DNA from: an uncultured Clostridia bacterium | GTDB taxonomy: Bacteria; Bacillota; Clostridia; Christensenellales; Borkfalkiaceae | DNA: 64,000 nucleotides | Assembly: GCA_947630705.1 (NCBI GenBank) | Contig: CANRIK010000006.1 | Span: 1-64,000, forward strand | Direction of reading: 5' to 3' | In this document: positions 1-8,388 of the stretch, piece after piece | Position numbering within the stretch: position 1 is the stretch's first letter | How the letters are laid out: each line of letters starts with the position of its first letter | The notes under the pieces: generated by a model | Databases searched by the model: none | What the model was told of the DNA's origin: nothing | The model's input: the letters and a program-made list of their open reading frames with translations, nothing else | Program-made: the position numbers and the translations under genes

Positions 1-221
1 GGGCGCAGGCGGTGACCGAGAAAGGCGTTGTCCTTACGCCTTTTGAGAGAAGAGGCATTTCATAGCACAGCACAGTGCGCTGTTTTGCCGAGCGAGAAGA
101 GCCTGCGCATAAGCAAGGGCGCAGGCGGTGACCGAGACGGTTGCTGTCCTTACAACCGCCGAGATAGGAAGTTGCCCGATTTCAATCAAAAAGTCCGTTT
201 TTTACGGGCTGTTTATTTTTT
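1..221 (+). ncRNA. 3' part of a repeated structured RNA, family unknown
   Basis: A module starting GGGCGCAGGCGGTGACCGAGA occurs at 1-21 and again at 117-137. Each copy is followed by a hairpin with the same loop (TGTCCTTA) but a different, fully paired stem: AAGGCG/CGCCTT in copy 1 and CGGTTG/CAACCG in copy 2. A further perfect stem, GCCTGCGC/GCGCAGGC, joins the two copies, and the region ends in a T-rich terminator. Changed stems with a kept loop suggest selection on RNA structure. I do not recognise the family. The 5' end lies outside the window, so length and promoter are unknown. Overlapping ORFs (28-318, 128-565) have no family resemblance. Confidence 0.4.
192..221 (+). terminator. Intrinsic terminator of the left-edge RNA
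   Basis: AGTCCGT pairs with ACGGGCT (one G-U pair) around a T loop, followed by GTTTATTTTTT. It would end transcription of the repeated hairpin RNA. Confidence 0.5.
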
Positions 222-697
222 GTGCTTGGGACAGGTGTATTTTTGCGGATTTGACCCCAAGGCGAATCGATGCGACGCCGCGCGAGCCGAATGGCGATGC
301 TTTGCGCAAAATTTTTAATTTTCGCAAAAAGTACTTGGGGATAACCGTTTATCCATATTTAATTATTTGTATCTTTTATACGAACTTGCGCAAAACGAGG
401 TTAAAAAGCCATACATTATTCAACATGCTCCAAAAGCGCGAAATTCCGAACGATATTACCGGACGGAAATCCCAATCGAACGCTAAACTTATTGAAAAAT
501 ATACCCTAAAACGTTCATGTCAATCGAAAATTAATATTTTTAAAAAATATGCAAATAATTTTTAAATTTCACAGACCCGAAATGGGTCTTTTTTATTTTC
601 AAATCCGCGTTTTTCGCTGAAATTTTAAATATAATTCATTCAAATATCCTATATAAAAATTTTTTACATAAAATAATCTCTTTTTGCGTGAAATTAA
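222..697. other. AT-rich intergenic stretch without a supported gene
   Basis: About 475 bases, strongly AT-rich after position 310. The only long ORF (128-565) starts inside the structured RNA, lacks a ribosome binding site and has no recognisable domain. A short terminator hairpin lies at 573-600. I see nothing else that can be supported. Confidence 0.5.
573..600 (+). terminator. Small intrinsic terminator
   Basis: AGACCC / GGGTCT with a GAAAT loop, followed by TTTTTTATTTT. The transcript it ends is unclear; it could act as a back-up to the terminator at 192-221 or end an undetected small RNA. Confidence 0.55.
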
Positions 698-726
698 TTG
701 CATTTTGCATTTCAGTATTGTATAAT
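698..726 (+). promoter_or_regulatory. SigA-type promoter reading toward the giant lipoprotein
   Basis: TTGCAT, 17-bp spacer, TATAAT. With no terminator seen downstream, the transcript would begin near 733 and have a leader of about 590 nt before the ATG at 1325. The leader carries the inverted repeat at 830-902 and the duplicated repeat at 979-1274. Confidence 0.55.
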
Positions 727-829
727 AATTTATATTTTTATACATTCATTCGAAAAAATTCAATTCTGTATACTTTTATTCATTTATGCACTGAAATCCC
801 GACAGTTCCGAGAGGACATTGACGGGTTA

Positions 830-902
830 GCACGAAGAGCCGTATCGCCGATTAAAGCATATATGCCGAAAGGATGTAGGTTTTAATATCGGCTCCTCGT
901 GC
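830..902 (+). promoter_or_regulatory. Long inverted repeat in the leader of the giant lipoprotein gene
   Basis: GCACGA-A-GAGCCG (830-842) pairs with CGGCTC-C-TCGTGC (890-902), 12 pairs with one mismatch. An alternative inner pairing, GCCGAT with ATCGGC, is also possible. The loop holds a small GCATATATGC palindrome. It could be a structured leader element; it does not match any riboswitch class I know, and no terminator follows it directly. Confidence 0.35.
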
Positions 903-978
903 GAAATTGACAATCCGAAGTGCGGAATGAATATCCGAAGCGCAGAATCCCACGCGGAAATCGAAGTTCGACAACAAA

Positions 979-1274
979 AATCGCCTTGCAAAATCTCGCG
1001 GAAACCGCAAGTCAAGCGGAAACCGCAAGACACGCAAAAATCGCCAAGCGTGCCAGCAAGCGACAACGAAAATCGCCTCGCGTAACAGCAAGCGGAAGCG
1101 ACAACGAAATTTCGCCGCGTGAAATCACATGCGAATCGCCTTGCAAATCTCGCGGAAACCGCAAGTCAAGCGGAAACCGCAAGACACGCAAAAACCGCCA
1201 AGCGTGCCAGCAAGCGACAACGAAAATCGCCTCGCGTAACGGCAACAGCAAGTGAAAGCGACAACGAAATTTCG
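979..1274. repeat. Two direct copies of a ~135-140 bp non-coding repeat
   Basis: Copy A spans 979-1114 and copy B 1134-1274, nearly identical apart from a 1-base indel, a few substitutions and a small insertion near the end. Inside each copy the shorter motif AAGCGGAAACCGC is itself repeated. The copies are offset by 155 bp, not a multiple of three, so the same peptide is not encoded in both. This argues that the Arg/Lys/Ala-rich ORFs over it are chance. Confidence 0.75.
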
Positions 1275-1324
1275 AAATGCAGAATTGATTGTTCAAAGTG
1301 AATGAAACAAAAATGGAGGATCTT

Positions 1325-4300
1325 ATGGCTAAATCACTGAAAAGGATCTTGCTTACGCTCCTTATCCTCTGTGTATTTGTCTGCGGCGCAATGTTTGTGG
1401 CAGCTTGCGGCGGCGACGAAAACACCAACGATAACAGCAACAGCAATACCGATATCGACAATAACGATGACGATACCGGCGACGATTCCGATGATGACAC
1501 CCAAACCACAGTAACTTATTCGGTTACCGTAACAGCAGACACCACTGACGTAGTGCTTACGTCTTTAAAGGCGCAGTGGTATAAGGGAACGACCAAGGTA
1601 GGCGCCGCAGTGACGCTCTCCGCCGAAGGCAAAGCCTCGGTAACCCTCGATTCCGGCAGCTACACTGTCGAGCTCGAAGGCCTTGACTCCGCAAAATACA
1701 CCTATACCAAAGCCTCGGTAACCGCTTCAAATCCCTCGGCTTCCATAAGTATAACCACTAAACAGCAGAACATACTTGTCTCCGTATCCGTTCCGGCCGG
1801 CGTGACCTTGCCGTCCGATGTCGCGGTTCAGGCATACAGCGGCGAGGATGAGGTCGGCTCCCCCGTAACTTTGACGGGCACCACCGCCAGAGTCACTTTG
1901 CCTGCCGGCGGCACATATACGCTGACGCTTAAAAACCTTCCCGACTATCTCGAATGTCAGCCCGTTGCGGTGTCCGGCTCCGTAGTTACCATCTCCGTAA
2001 CTGCCAAAACCGTACAATATACCGTAAACGTCAATACGGGATCCGAATCGCTCTCCGGCCTTACCGTTACTTTCTATAAGGGAACCGAACCGGTAGAGGG
2101 AGCGACCGACGTCGCCGTAACAGAAGGAGTTGCAACGGCAACCCTTACTGCCGGGGATTATACATTTAAACTCAACGGCATTGATGCAACGCAGTATTTG
2201 GTAAGCGGAAATATGTCGGTATCGGCTACTGTACGTTCCGTAACCATAACGGTAACAAAAGTTGCACAGCAAGTAACAGTAAATACCTCTAACCTTCCCA
2301 CAAACGTTGTGGAGGCAGATATAGCTAACCTCAAACTCAAACTTGTGACTGTCAGCGGCAATACGACAATCGGCGAGCCCGTTTCCCTAGTGGATAACGT
2401 GGCACGTTTCGCGGCGCCTCTGGGAGATTACAGAGTTGAAGTCGTAAATCCCGACGGTGCAACGGTTAATTACGCTTGCGCAGGTGAAAACCTCTCCGCA
2501 ACGCAGAACAATGTAACCGTAACCCTCGGCGTTGCCGCTCCTGCCGGCACCACGACAGTTCAGGTTATAAACGGCGGCTATTATATCTATGCCGCACAGT
2601 CGAGCGTAAGATACGCCGCTCCCGCAGAATCGGGCAATCTCCGCTACATATTGGATATACAGTCCTTCGGCGAAGACGCGGTTAAAGCAAATCCCGCGGC
2701 GTCCTGTTCAACCGGAGCAATCTTTGTAAGCGACACTCAGGTTTCCGAGGTTCTCGCGGCTTCGGCAAGCGGCTACTTCGGTATAACGCGTGCGGATAGT
2801 AAGTGTAACTTCATAGTCAAGGTTACAACCGAAACGGCTCCCGAGAGCGGTACAAAGTTCAACCCCATCAATATATCGAGCGGTTCGATAGAGGGCGAGC
2901 ATGCCGCCGACGCCGGAAAGACGGAAGTTTATTTCCGCCTGCCCAGATTGACGGACGTTTCTACGAAGTATCATCTGATAGTTCCCGAATACGTAGAGTT
3001 CTATCGTCTCAATACCCCTTCGGATGCATTGACTTCGCCTCAAACCACACAATGGGATTACGAATTCCGTGCAAACGGCAATACGCCGGCAAACTGCCGC
3101 TATTACATATGCATTAAACTTGCCTCGGGAGCTCCCGGTGAAACCGAATTGAAGTTCACTTTCGAGAGGAATTACGACCCCGGCACGGCTCCTCAAAGGT
3201 CGGTAGAACTTCAATACAGAGTAGCGCAGTCTAACATTGCGACAACGAATGGCGAACATAAGGAATGGTATACATTCACCCCCGACGATACAAAGGATTA
3301 CAGAATTACCCTCACGGGACTTTCCGAATATAAGTCTCTTGTAGTATGTACCGGCTATGTATGGGGCGGACACGCCACCGGTATCGATGGTTGGGAAGAA
3401 GACTGGGAACCCACCGGTCCTGTGACTCACAATTCTTCCAACAATCTCAGCTTCAATCTTACGGGGTCGACGGAATATTATATCGCTTTAACGTTGACCG
3501 GCAATTACAGCTATTCCATAACCGTCAGCGAAGATGTTCCCAACCCGGGCGAAAAGGGCGCTCCTTACGATGTGACGAATACAGGCGCAGAGAAGAACGA
3601 CGTGGGCGACAAGCTGATAGCCGGCACGACCGTATACTTCAAGCATACGGTGACCGCCGAGTCTCTCAACTCGGAAGGAAAGGTCAAATTCCACTTCGAA
3701 ACTGTTCCCAGCAGTCATGTTATAAATTTCTATGACGACGCAGAATACAGCCATGAGTTGGGTCACCTTCGCGCCAACGATATTTCTTCTCAAAGAGATA
3801 TCGAATTCGAAAACCTTGACGTAGACTCCGTGATTTACTTCACCATATCCGGATATAATCAGGACGCGATATTCTATATCAATCCTCCCGAGAAAATGAA
3901 CGTTGTTGAAGTCGGGGAGGAGATAACCCTTACGGTTGCTCCCAATGACAACACATTCTCTGTGGAAGCTCCGGCAGGAACCTATGTACTTTCGTATACG
4001 GTACAGTTGTCTGGACCTCCTCTCCAAATTACATTCGGCACATTGCATGACCAGTATATTTATTCCTCCGGCAGCGGCTCGTTCGATGTGACCATCACCG
4101 AGAACGAAAGCCTGCATATTAGAAACAACGATATGTCTGCCATAGAGATTACAATAACTCTCGAAAAATCTGTGCCCAAGCTCAAAGCCGATGGTGTGTC
4201 TATACAGGTTGAAATGACCGGCACGCAATATAGTAACGCTTCCGTGGACATTATTCTCGATTCCTCGGTTGAGGCAGGCAACTATTCCCTTACTATATCG

Positions 4301-6169
4301 GCGAGCGCGGCTAACGGAGCTCCGTTTAGCATAACGCCCGAAAACGGTACGGCATTGACAAATCAATTTATTCAGACTTCCGAAACCGCATACGAGATAA
4401 CCATACCGTCCGGCGCTACGAAGATAACGATTGAGGCTACGCCGTTCCTTGTTTCAGGAACTTTGACGCTCACAGTTAAACTTGAAGCCGTTGTGGACGA
4501 TTCGGTTAAACTCACTGTAAACGAACCTCTCACGGTAACTTCGAAGCCTGTGGACTACAAGCATTCACTTGAAATTTTCCTCAATGACGTTCCGGCGGGA
4601 GATTACAGCTTCGTAATGAGTGAGTTCCAGCAGAATGATTTCAAGGGTATATTCTGGTACGTGCTTGTAAACGATACATATAACGTACTGTGCCTCGGAA
4701 ACAAGAATGATGGTATTCAGGGTCAAGATAAACCTGACACCTCTACGTCGTATGATGCCGCCAAACCTCCCGTAATCAATATACCGGAGGGATGCGAAAA
4801 AATTACTCTTACGACAATCGGCAGAAATAATCAAACTACTTTGAGCACTCAACATGAGGCGGATACTTCATACCTGACCAGAGAAGTAACCACAACCATA
4901 AAGCTCGTTCCCTATTACAATCTGACGATAGACGAGCCTCTTGCGGTAGAACTCGTGCCGGATTCCGACAGTCACGCCAATACCGTGCTTCACCTCAGAA
5001 ACGTTGACGCCGGCGACTATATGCTGGCTATGGACGTGGGCTCCAACTCGATGTACTTTATGGCTACATGGAATGTGCAGATAAAGGACGTAAGCGTGCC
5101 TCTTACCGATACTTTATGGGGCTATGAGGGACCGGTTAGAATAACCATTCCCGAAAGCTGCACCGAAATCACCATAACCGGCGGAAACTTCTCCGAAGCG
5201 TTTGAAGTTACCTTCACATTGACTTCCGCCGCCGGTGCGTTAAAGGGCGACATAATCGTTGACGAAGAGAAGTCCGTTGAATTAAAAACGGATAGCTGGG
5301 GAGTTTCCGACGAGATGACCGTCTACCTCGAAGAGGGTGTCACCTACGTTTTGAGTGTGACCGTTCCGGAAGGCAAGCAGGTCAACGTAAACGACATAAA
5401 TAGCAAGACAAATGCCTCGGGAGATCATCTTCTCGACGCCGGAACCTTGCAGACGGAATTCACCGTAAAAGAGACGGGTCTTGTCGAACTCAAAGTTGCA
5501 GACGCAAGCGCGGAAGGTGGTTTCAGCGTAACTCTGCTCATCACCGCAAAGGGAGATTTGACGGTCGGTCAGGAAAGCACGTTCTCCGTTCCGAGCGATC
5601 CCGACGCTTCGATACTCAAAACAGTTTGGCTCAATCCGGGTACATACGTCATTACGCTCGAATATGAAGACTTGGAAGGGAGCAACTTCATTGGTATAGC
5701 CGATGAAAACGAAATTTTGGGTGGTTTTGGCGGCATAATACTCGATTCTTATCAAGCAAAAACGGTAAGCGTGACCGTTGAAACCGCCGGATTGTATACC
5801 CTTCGGTTCTTTGACGGTAGTTATACGGGTAGTGTTGAGATAACCGTTACAATTTCGTTCCAAGGCATAACAGTCGGCGAAGACTTTACGGTTGAGATTC
5901 CTTCCGACAGCGAAAGTTCCTATTTGGTAAGGCACGAAGTTTACCTTAAAGCCGGCACATACACCATAACCATCTCCGGCGGCGATATCGGCACCATTCA
6001 GGTAAACGACCCCGACAATCATTTCAATCCGGAAAAATCTACGGTTATTGCCGCAGGCTCCACAACCGCAACGGTGACCGTAGAGGAGAGCTGTCTGGTA
6101 ACGCTTGTATTCTTGGATACGGGTGAAACGGGCGGTCAGAGCTTTACAGTCAGAATAGATAAAGCGTAA
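1325..6169 (+). CDS. Giant surface lipoprotein with beta-sandwich-like repeats
   Basis: Predicted 1614-aa exported lipoprotein of unknown function. The ATG at 1325 is chosen over the ORF start at 1289 because GGAGGA lies just upstream and a signal peptide follows at once: basic start, hydrophobic core, and FVAAC with Cys28 as lipidation site. An Asp/Asn/Ser-rich linker follows. Residues ~60-400 hold repeats of the YSVTV...TVEL..LD type resembling carboxypeptidase-regulatory or prealbumin-like folds. The last ~550 residues hold about five related ~110-aa repeats beginning L/ITV-x-E/Q and containing AGxYxxxxx. No catalytic domain was recognised. It sits alone between its own promoter and a terminator. 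A role in adhesion or glycan binding is a guess. Confidence 0.85.
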   Translation: MAKSLKRILLTLLILCVFVCGAMFVAACGGDENTNDNSNSNTDIDNNDDDTGDDSDDDTQTTVTYSVTVTADTTDVVLTSLKAQWYKGTTKVGAAVTLSAEGKASVTLDSGSYTVELEGLDSAKYTYTKASVTASNPSASISITTKQQNILVSVSVPAGVTLPSDVAVQAYSGEDEVGSPVTLTGTTARVTLPAGGTYTLTLKNLPDYLECQPVAVSGSVVTISVTAKTVQYTVNVNTGSESLSGLTVTFYKGTEPVEGATDVAVTEGVATATLTAGDYTFKLNGIDATQYLVSGNMSVSATVRSVTITVTKVAQQVTVNTSNLPTNVVEADIANLKLKLVTVSGNTTIGEPVSLVDNVARFAAPLGDYRVEVVNPDGATVNYACAGENLSATQNNVTVTLGVAAPAGTTTVQVINGGYYIYAAQSSVRYAAPAESGNLRYILDIQSFGEDAVKANPAASCSTGAIFVSDTQVSEVLAASASGYFGITRADSKCNFIVKVTTETAPESGTKFNPINISSGSIEGEHAADAGKTEVYFRLPRLTDVSTKYHLIVPEYVEFYRLNTPSDALTSPQTTQWDYEFRANGNTPANCRYYICIKLASGAPGETELKFTFERNYDPGTAPQRSVELQYRVAQSNIATTNGEHKEWYTFTPDDTKDYRITLTGLSEYKSLVVCTGYVWGGHATGIDGWEEDWEPTGPVTHNSSNNLSFNLTGSTEYYIALTLTGNYSYSITVSEDVPNPGEKGAPYDVTNTGAEKNDVGDKLIAGTTVYFKHTVTAESLNSEGKVKFHFETVPSSHVINFYDDAEYSHELGHLRANDISSQRDIEFENLDVDSVIYFTISGYNQDAIFYINPPEKMNVVEVGEEITLTVAPNDNTFSVEAPAGTYVLSYTVQLSGPPLQITFGTLHDQYIYSSGSGSFDVTITENESLHIRNNDMSAIEITITLEKSVPKLKADGVSIQVEMTGTQYSNASVDIILDSSVEAGNYSLTISASAANGAPFSITPENGTALTNQFIQTSETAYEITIPSGATKITIEATPFLVSGTLTLTVKLEAVVDDSVKLTVNEPLTVTSKPVDYKHSLEIFLNDVPAGDYSFVMSEFQQNDFKGIFWYVLVNDTYNVLCLGNKNDGIQGQDKPDTSTSYDAAKPPVINIPEGCEKITLTTIGRNNQTTLSTQHEADTSYLTREVTTTIKLVPYYNLTIDEPLAVELVPDSDSHANTVLHLRNVDAGDYMLAMDVGSNSMYFMATWNVQIKDVSVPLTDTLWGYEGPVRITIPESCTEITITGGNFSEAFEVTFTLTSAAGALKGDIIVDEEKSVELKTDSWGVSDEMTVYLEEGVTYVLSVTVPEGKQVNVNDINSKTNASGDHLLDAGTLQTEFTVKETGLVELKVADASAEGGFSVTLLITAKGDLTVGQESTFSVPSDPDASILKTVWLNPGTYVITLEYEDLEGSNFIGIADENEILGGFGGIILDSYQAKTVSVTVETAGLYTLRFFDGSYTGSVEITVTISFQGITVGEDFTVEIPSDSESSYLVRHEVYLKAGTYTITISGGDIGTIQVNDPDNHFNPEKSTVIAAGSTTATVTVEESCLVTLVFLDTGETGGQSFTVRIDKA

Positions 6170-6199
6170 GCGCTTTATTGCAATAATTCAACATAATTT

Positions 6200-6236
6200 G
6201 CGCTCCGCGCCGAACGGCTCGGAGCGCATTGTTTTT
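6200..6236 (+). terminator. Intrinsic terminator after the giant lipoprotein
   Basis: GCGCTCCG / CGGAGCGC stem followed by ATTGTTTTT. Confidence 0.8.
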
Positions 6237-6264
6237 GCGCTTTGCAAAAAATAACTCTTCGCTA

Positions 6265-6293
6265 TTGCAATTTGCATTAATTAATGATATAAT
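6265..6293 (+). promoter_or_regulatory. SigA-type promoter for the acetyltransferase group
   Basis: TTGCAA, 17-bp spacer, TATAAT, about 40 bp before the ATG at 6334. Confidence 0.7.
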
Positions 6294-6333
6294 ATTTAAA
6301 AATTTATATATTCTTTTAATAAGAAGGTCAATT

Positions 6334-6912
6334 ATGGATCTCAATGAAATCAATTTAAGCGAAACCAAAATAGAGACGGCTCGGCTCGTTCTGCGGCCGT
6401 TCGAAGAGTCGGATCTGGAAGATTTTCATGCCTATGCCTCCGTTGCCGGAGTCGGCGAAGCCGCCGGTTGGAAGCACCATGAGAGCATAGAGGAGACTGC
6501 CGAAGTTTTAAAGGGCATAATCGCCCGTCGCCGCACTCTCGCCATAACCGAAAAGGAGTCGGGCAAAGTTATAGGCTCCGTCGGCCTTGAAACCAGCCCC
6601 TCGATTTTCGCCGACAAGGATTTGGGCGAAAACATAAACGATTTGGGCTATGTAATATCACGCGATTATTGGGGCAAGGGCTATGCGGAAGAGGCGATAA
6701 AGGGCGCTTTGAGCCTGTGCTTTTACGTTCTGCACCTTCAAGCGGTCACATGCGGACATTTCTCCGCCAATCGCGCCGCTCGCACGATAGTCGAAAAGTG
6801 CGGCTTCAAGTTCGTCGCCGACGGCAAATACGCTTCGGCGGACGGAGTTGAGACTTCCGCGCGCTACTACGCCATAACTCACAAAGATTTCGGCGTTGAG
6901 TATTCCGACTGA
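6334..6912 (+). CDS. GNAT-family N-acetyltransferase (RimJ/RimL-like)
   Basis: 192-aa cytoplasmic enzyme expected to move an acetyl group from acetyl-CoA to an amine, possibly a protein N-terminus or small molecule. The start at 6334 has AGAAGG upstream; the longer ORF from 6229 would run across the promoter. The N-terminal ETARLVLRPFEESDLEDF is typical of the Acetyltransf_3 group, and the central LGYVISRDYWGKGYAEEAIK holds the acetyl-CoA pyrophosphate-binding loop (xxGxGxA). The length is normal for the family. The substrate cannot be read from the sequence. The gene lies 23 bp before the DUF308 gene and probably shares its transcript. Confidence 0.85.
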   Translation: MDLNEINLSETKIETARLVLRPFEESDLEDFHAYASVAGVGEAAGWKHHESIEETAEVLKGIIARRRTLAITEKESGKVIGSVGLETSPSIFADKDLGENINDLGYVISRDYWGKGYAEEAIKGALSLCFYVLHLQAVTCGHFSANRAARTIVEKCGFKFVADGKYASADGVETSARYYAITHKDFGVEYSD

Positions 6913-6935
6913 CCATTTTAAGGGGGAAACAAACG

Positions 6936-7694
6936 ATGGAAGACGACGAGGAATACTCCTACACGGGTTATGCGAAGCCGTCGGAAGAGAAGCTGGCGGA
7001 GTTTAAGGAGAGCGAAGAGGTATTCAGCTATTCCTCCTATTCCGAAGCGGGTGCGTTTGAGGGCGAAGAGGAGCATACCGATAGCTACGGCGACTATATC
7101 ATAGAGGAATTTTCCGCTCAAACCAACGTCTCGCGAATAACAAAATTTACGAGGCTTCCGACAAACTTTGTGATTTATGCGTTTTCGGCGATATATCTTA
7201 TCGTCGGAGTGCTGTGCATTTCAATAACCGATAAAATAACCGAGACTCTGCCCTATATAGTGGGCGGAATGATGATAGTTATAGGGTTTGTGCGGTTCAT
7301 AGTTGCGCTTCGCAACCATGAGTACCGTCATCTCAAAACCAATCGCACAGCCACTTCGCTAATAGTTCTCGCCCTCGGCGTAATGATAATAATTCAGCAT
7401 TTTCAGCCCGAAAACGATTCGGCGATAACCTTTATTTCCATTGTTTGGGGAATTTTGGGGTTGTTCGAGGGCGCGCACGCGTTCAATCACGCGTTCAAGC
7501 GCATAGCCAATTCGGAGCGTTGCGTCTACTACCTTATAAAGGGGCTTGTGGAGCTCGCCGTGGCGTTCATGTTGCTGTACGACCCGGGCAATCACGATAC
7601 TCACAGGTTCCACATTATAGTTTTCGGTTTGAATCTTATATTCGATTCGATAACCATGATACCGCAGGTAAAGGCAATTTTGGCAACGAAATAG
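6936..7694 (+). CDS. DUF308 / HdeD-like membrane protein
   Basis: 252-aa protein with an acidic, Tyr/Ser-rich N-terminal tail of ~65 residues, then about six hydrophobic segments (for example FVIYAFSAIYLIVGVLCI and TLPYIVGGMMIVIGFVRFIVAL). The paired short helices and the GxMMIxIGxxRF pattern resemble DUF308/HdeD proteins, some of which are linked to acid resistance in enterobacteria; that role should not be assumed here. AAGGGGG precedes the ATG. It lies between the acetyltransferase and a 68-aa gene in one probable operon. Confidence 0.75.
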   Translation: MEDDEEYSYTGYAKPSEEKLAEFKESEEVFSYSSYSEAGAFEGEEEHTDSYGDYIIEEFSAQTNVSRITKFTRLPTNFVIYAFSAIYLIVGVLCISITDKITETLPYIVGGMMIVIGFVRFIVALRNHEYRHLKTNRTATSLIVLALGVMIIIQHFQPENDSAITFISIVWGILGLFEGAHAFNHAFKRIANSERCVYYLIKGLVELAVAFMLLYDPGNHDTHRFHIIVFGLNLIFDSITMIPQVKAILATK

Positions 7695-7701
7695 GTTTGA
7701 C

Positions 7702-7908
7702 ATGAAGGCGACAAATTGGGATTTAATGAAACTTTCGCAGGCGTTCGAGGGGGAGTTCTGCGTCTCGGACTTTTCGCCCGAGGAGCTCGACGAGCTGTTG
7801 GGTCTGATAGAGGATACCGACACCCCCGAAGATATACGTAGAAAGTATTTCGAGTATTATGACGACGTAAAGGACAGGACCCTCGAAAAGCACAAGTGGA
7901 GCGATTGA
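7702..7908 (+). CDS. Small acidic protein, unknown
   Basis: 68-aa protein rich in Asp and Glu, probably helical, with no membrane segment or Cys motif. It starts 7 bp after the DUF308 gene and ends just before a strong terminator, so it is the last gene of that operon. No clear Shine-Dalgarno sequence is visible; translation may be coupled to the upstream stop. Not recognised. The position between a stop and a terminator makes it more likely real than chance. Confidence 0.6.
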   Translation: MKATNWDLMKLSQAFEGEFCVSDFSPEELDELLGLIEDTDTPEDIRRKYFEYYDDVKDRTLEKHKWSD

Positions 7909-7935
7909 AATTTAATAATTTCAAATTATAGATTT

Positions 7936-7968
7936 GCGGCGCGGACGTTTAGTCCGCGCCGCTATTTT
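7936..7968 (+). terminator. Intrinsic terminator
   Basis: Perfect 11-bp stem GCGGCGCGGAC / GTCCGCGCCGC with a 5-nt loop, then TATTTTC. Confidence 0.8.
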
Positions 7969-8082
7969 CGTGATTAAGCCTTTTTATCTCCCAAACATAT
8001 TCGATCTTCCTTGTTTTTAAGTCCGGAATATGTCTTAAATTCCAAATAAATCCGACAAGGCGGCATAAGACGCTCAAAATAC

Positions 8083-8111
8083 TTTACAATTTTTTTTAAA
8101 GAGTATATAAT
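8083..8111 (+). promoter_or_regulatory. Promoter of the ileS T-box leader
   Basis: TTTACA, 17-bp spacer, TATAAT; transcription would start near 8118. Confidence 0.7.
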
Positions 8112-8118
8112 CTATTTA

Positions 8119-8358
8119 CAAACTCAATCAAAGGCAATGATAAAGGACAACTACGCGCGGATTGCGGCTTTTCAGAGAGTCGGCGGTTGGTGTAAGCCGA
8201 TAAGGGCGCCTCGCGGATATCACCTTTTAGCTTGTCCCCCGAACGCTTGCGCCATTAAGGGGATACGGTTTCATATCCCGTTACAAGGTATGGCAAATGA
8301 CTGTTTGTTTTGGTGGTTGATACGTCCCTTCGTATTCCGAAACGCGGAGGGGCTTTTT
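8119..8358 (+). promoter_or_regulatory. T-box riboswitch, isoleucine specifier
   Basis: The leader shows Stem I elements (GAGAGT, GGCGGTTGGTGTAAGCC), a specifier ATC at 8219-8221 in GGATATCACC, the T-box core TGGTGGT near 8311-8317, and a terminator with 9-bp stem GTCCCTTCG / CGGAGGGGC and T5 at 8324-8358. The UGGU bulge would pair with an ACCA end, as in tRNA(Ile). Uncharged tRNA(Ile) would prevent termination and turn on ileS. The T-box core departs from the usual GGTGGTACCGCG after GGTGGT. The ORF track runs through this leader from 8137, but that extension is not coding. Confidence 0.88.
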
Positions 8359-8388
8359 ATTTTGTTTCAAAGCTCAAAGGAGATTTTT

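Noticed and set aside
28-565. ORFs 28-318 and 128-565 as genes
   Set aside because: They overlap the repeated hairpin RNA and its terminator, have no Shine-Dalgarno and no recognisable domain.
830-902. A c-di-GMP or other known riboswitch
   Set aside because: The loop sequences do not match the conserved cores I know, and no terminator or sequestered Shine-Dalgarno follows directly.
920-1301. Arg/Lys/Ala-rich ORFs over the 135-bp repeats
   Set aside because: The two repeat copies are in different frames, so the peptide is not what is conserved; composition follows from the DNA repeat.
8137-8388. N-terminal extension of IleRS as in the ORF track
   Set aside because: This stretch is the T-box leader; a Shine-Dalgarno and family-typical N-terminus are at 8389.
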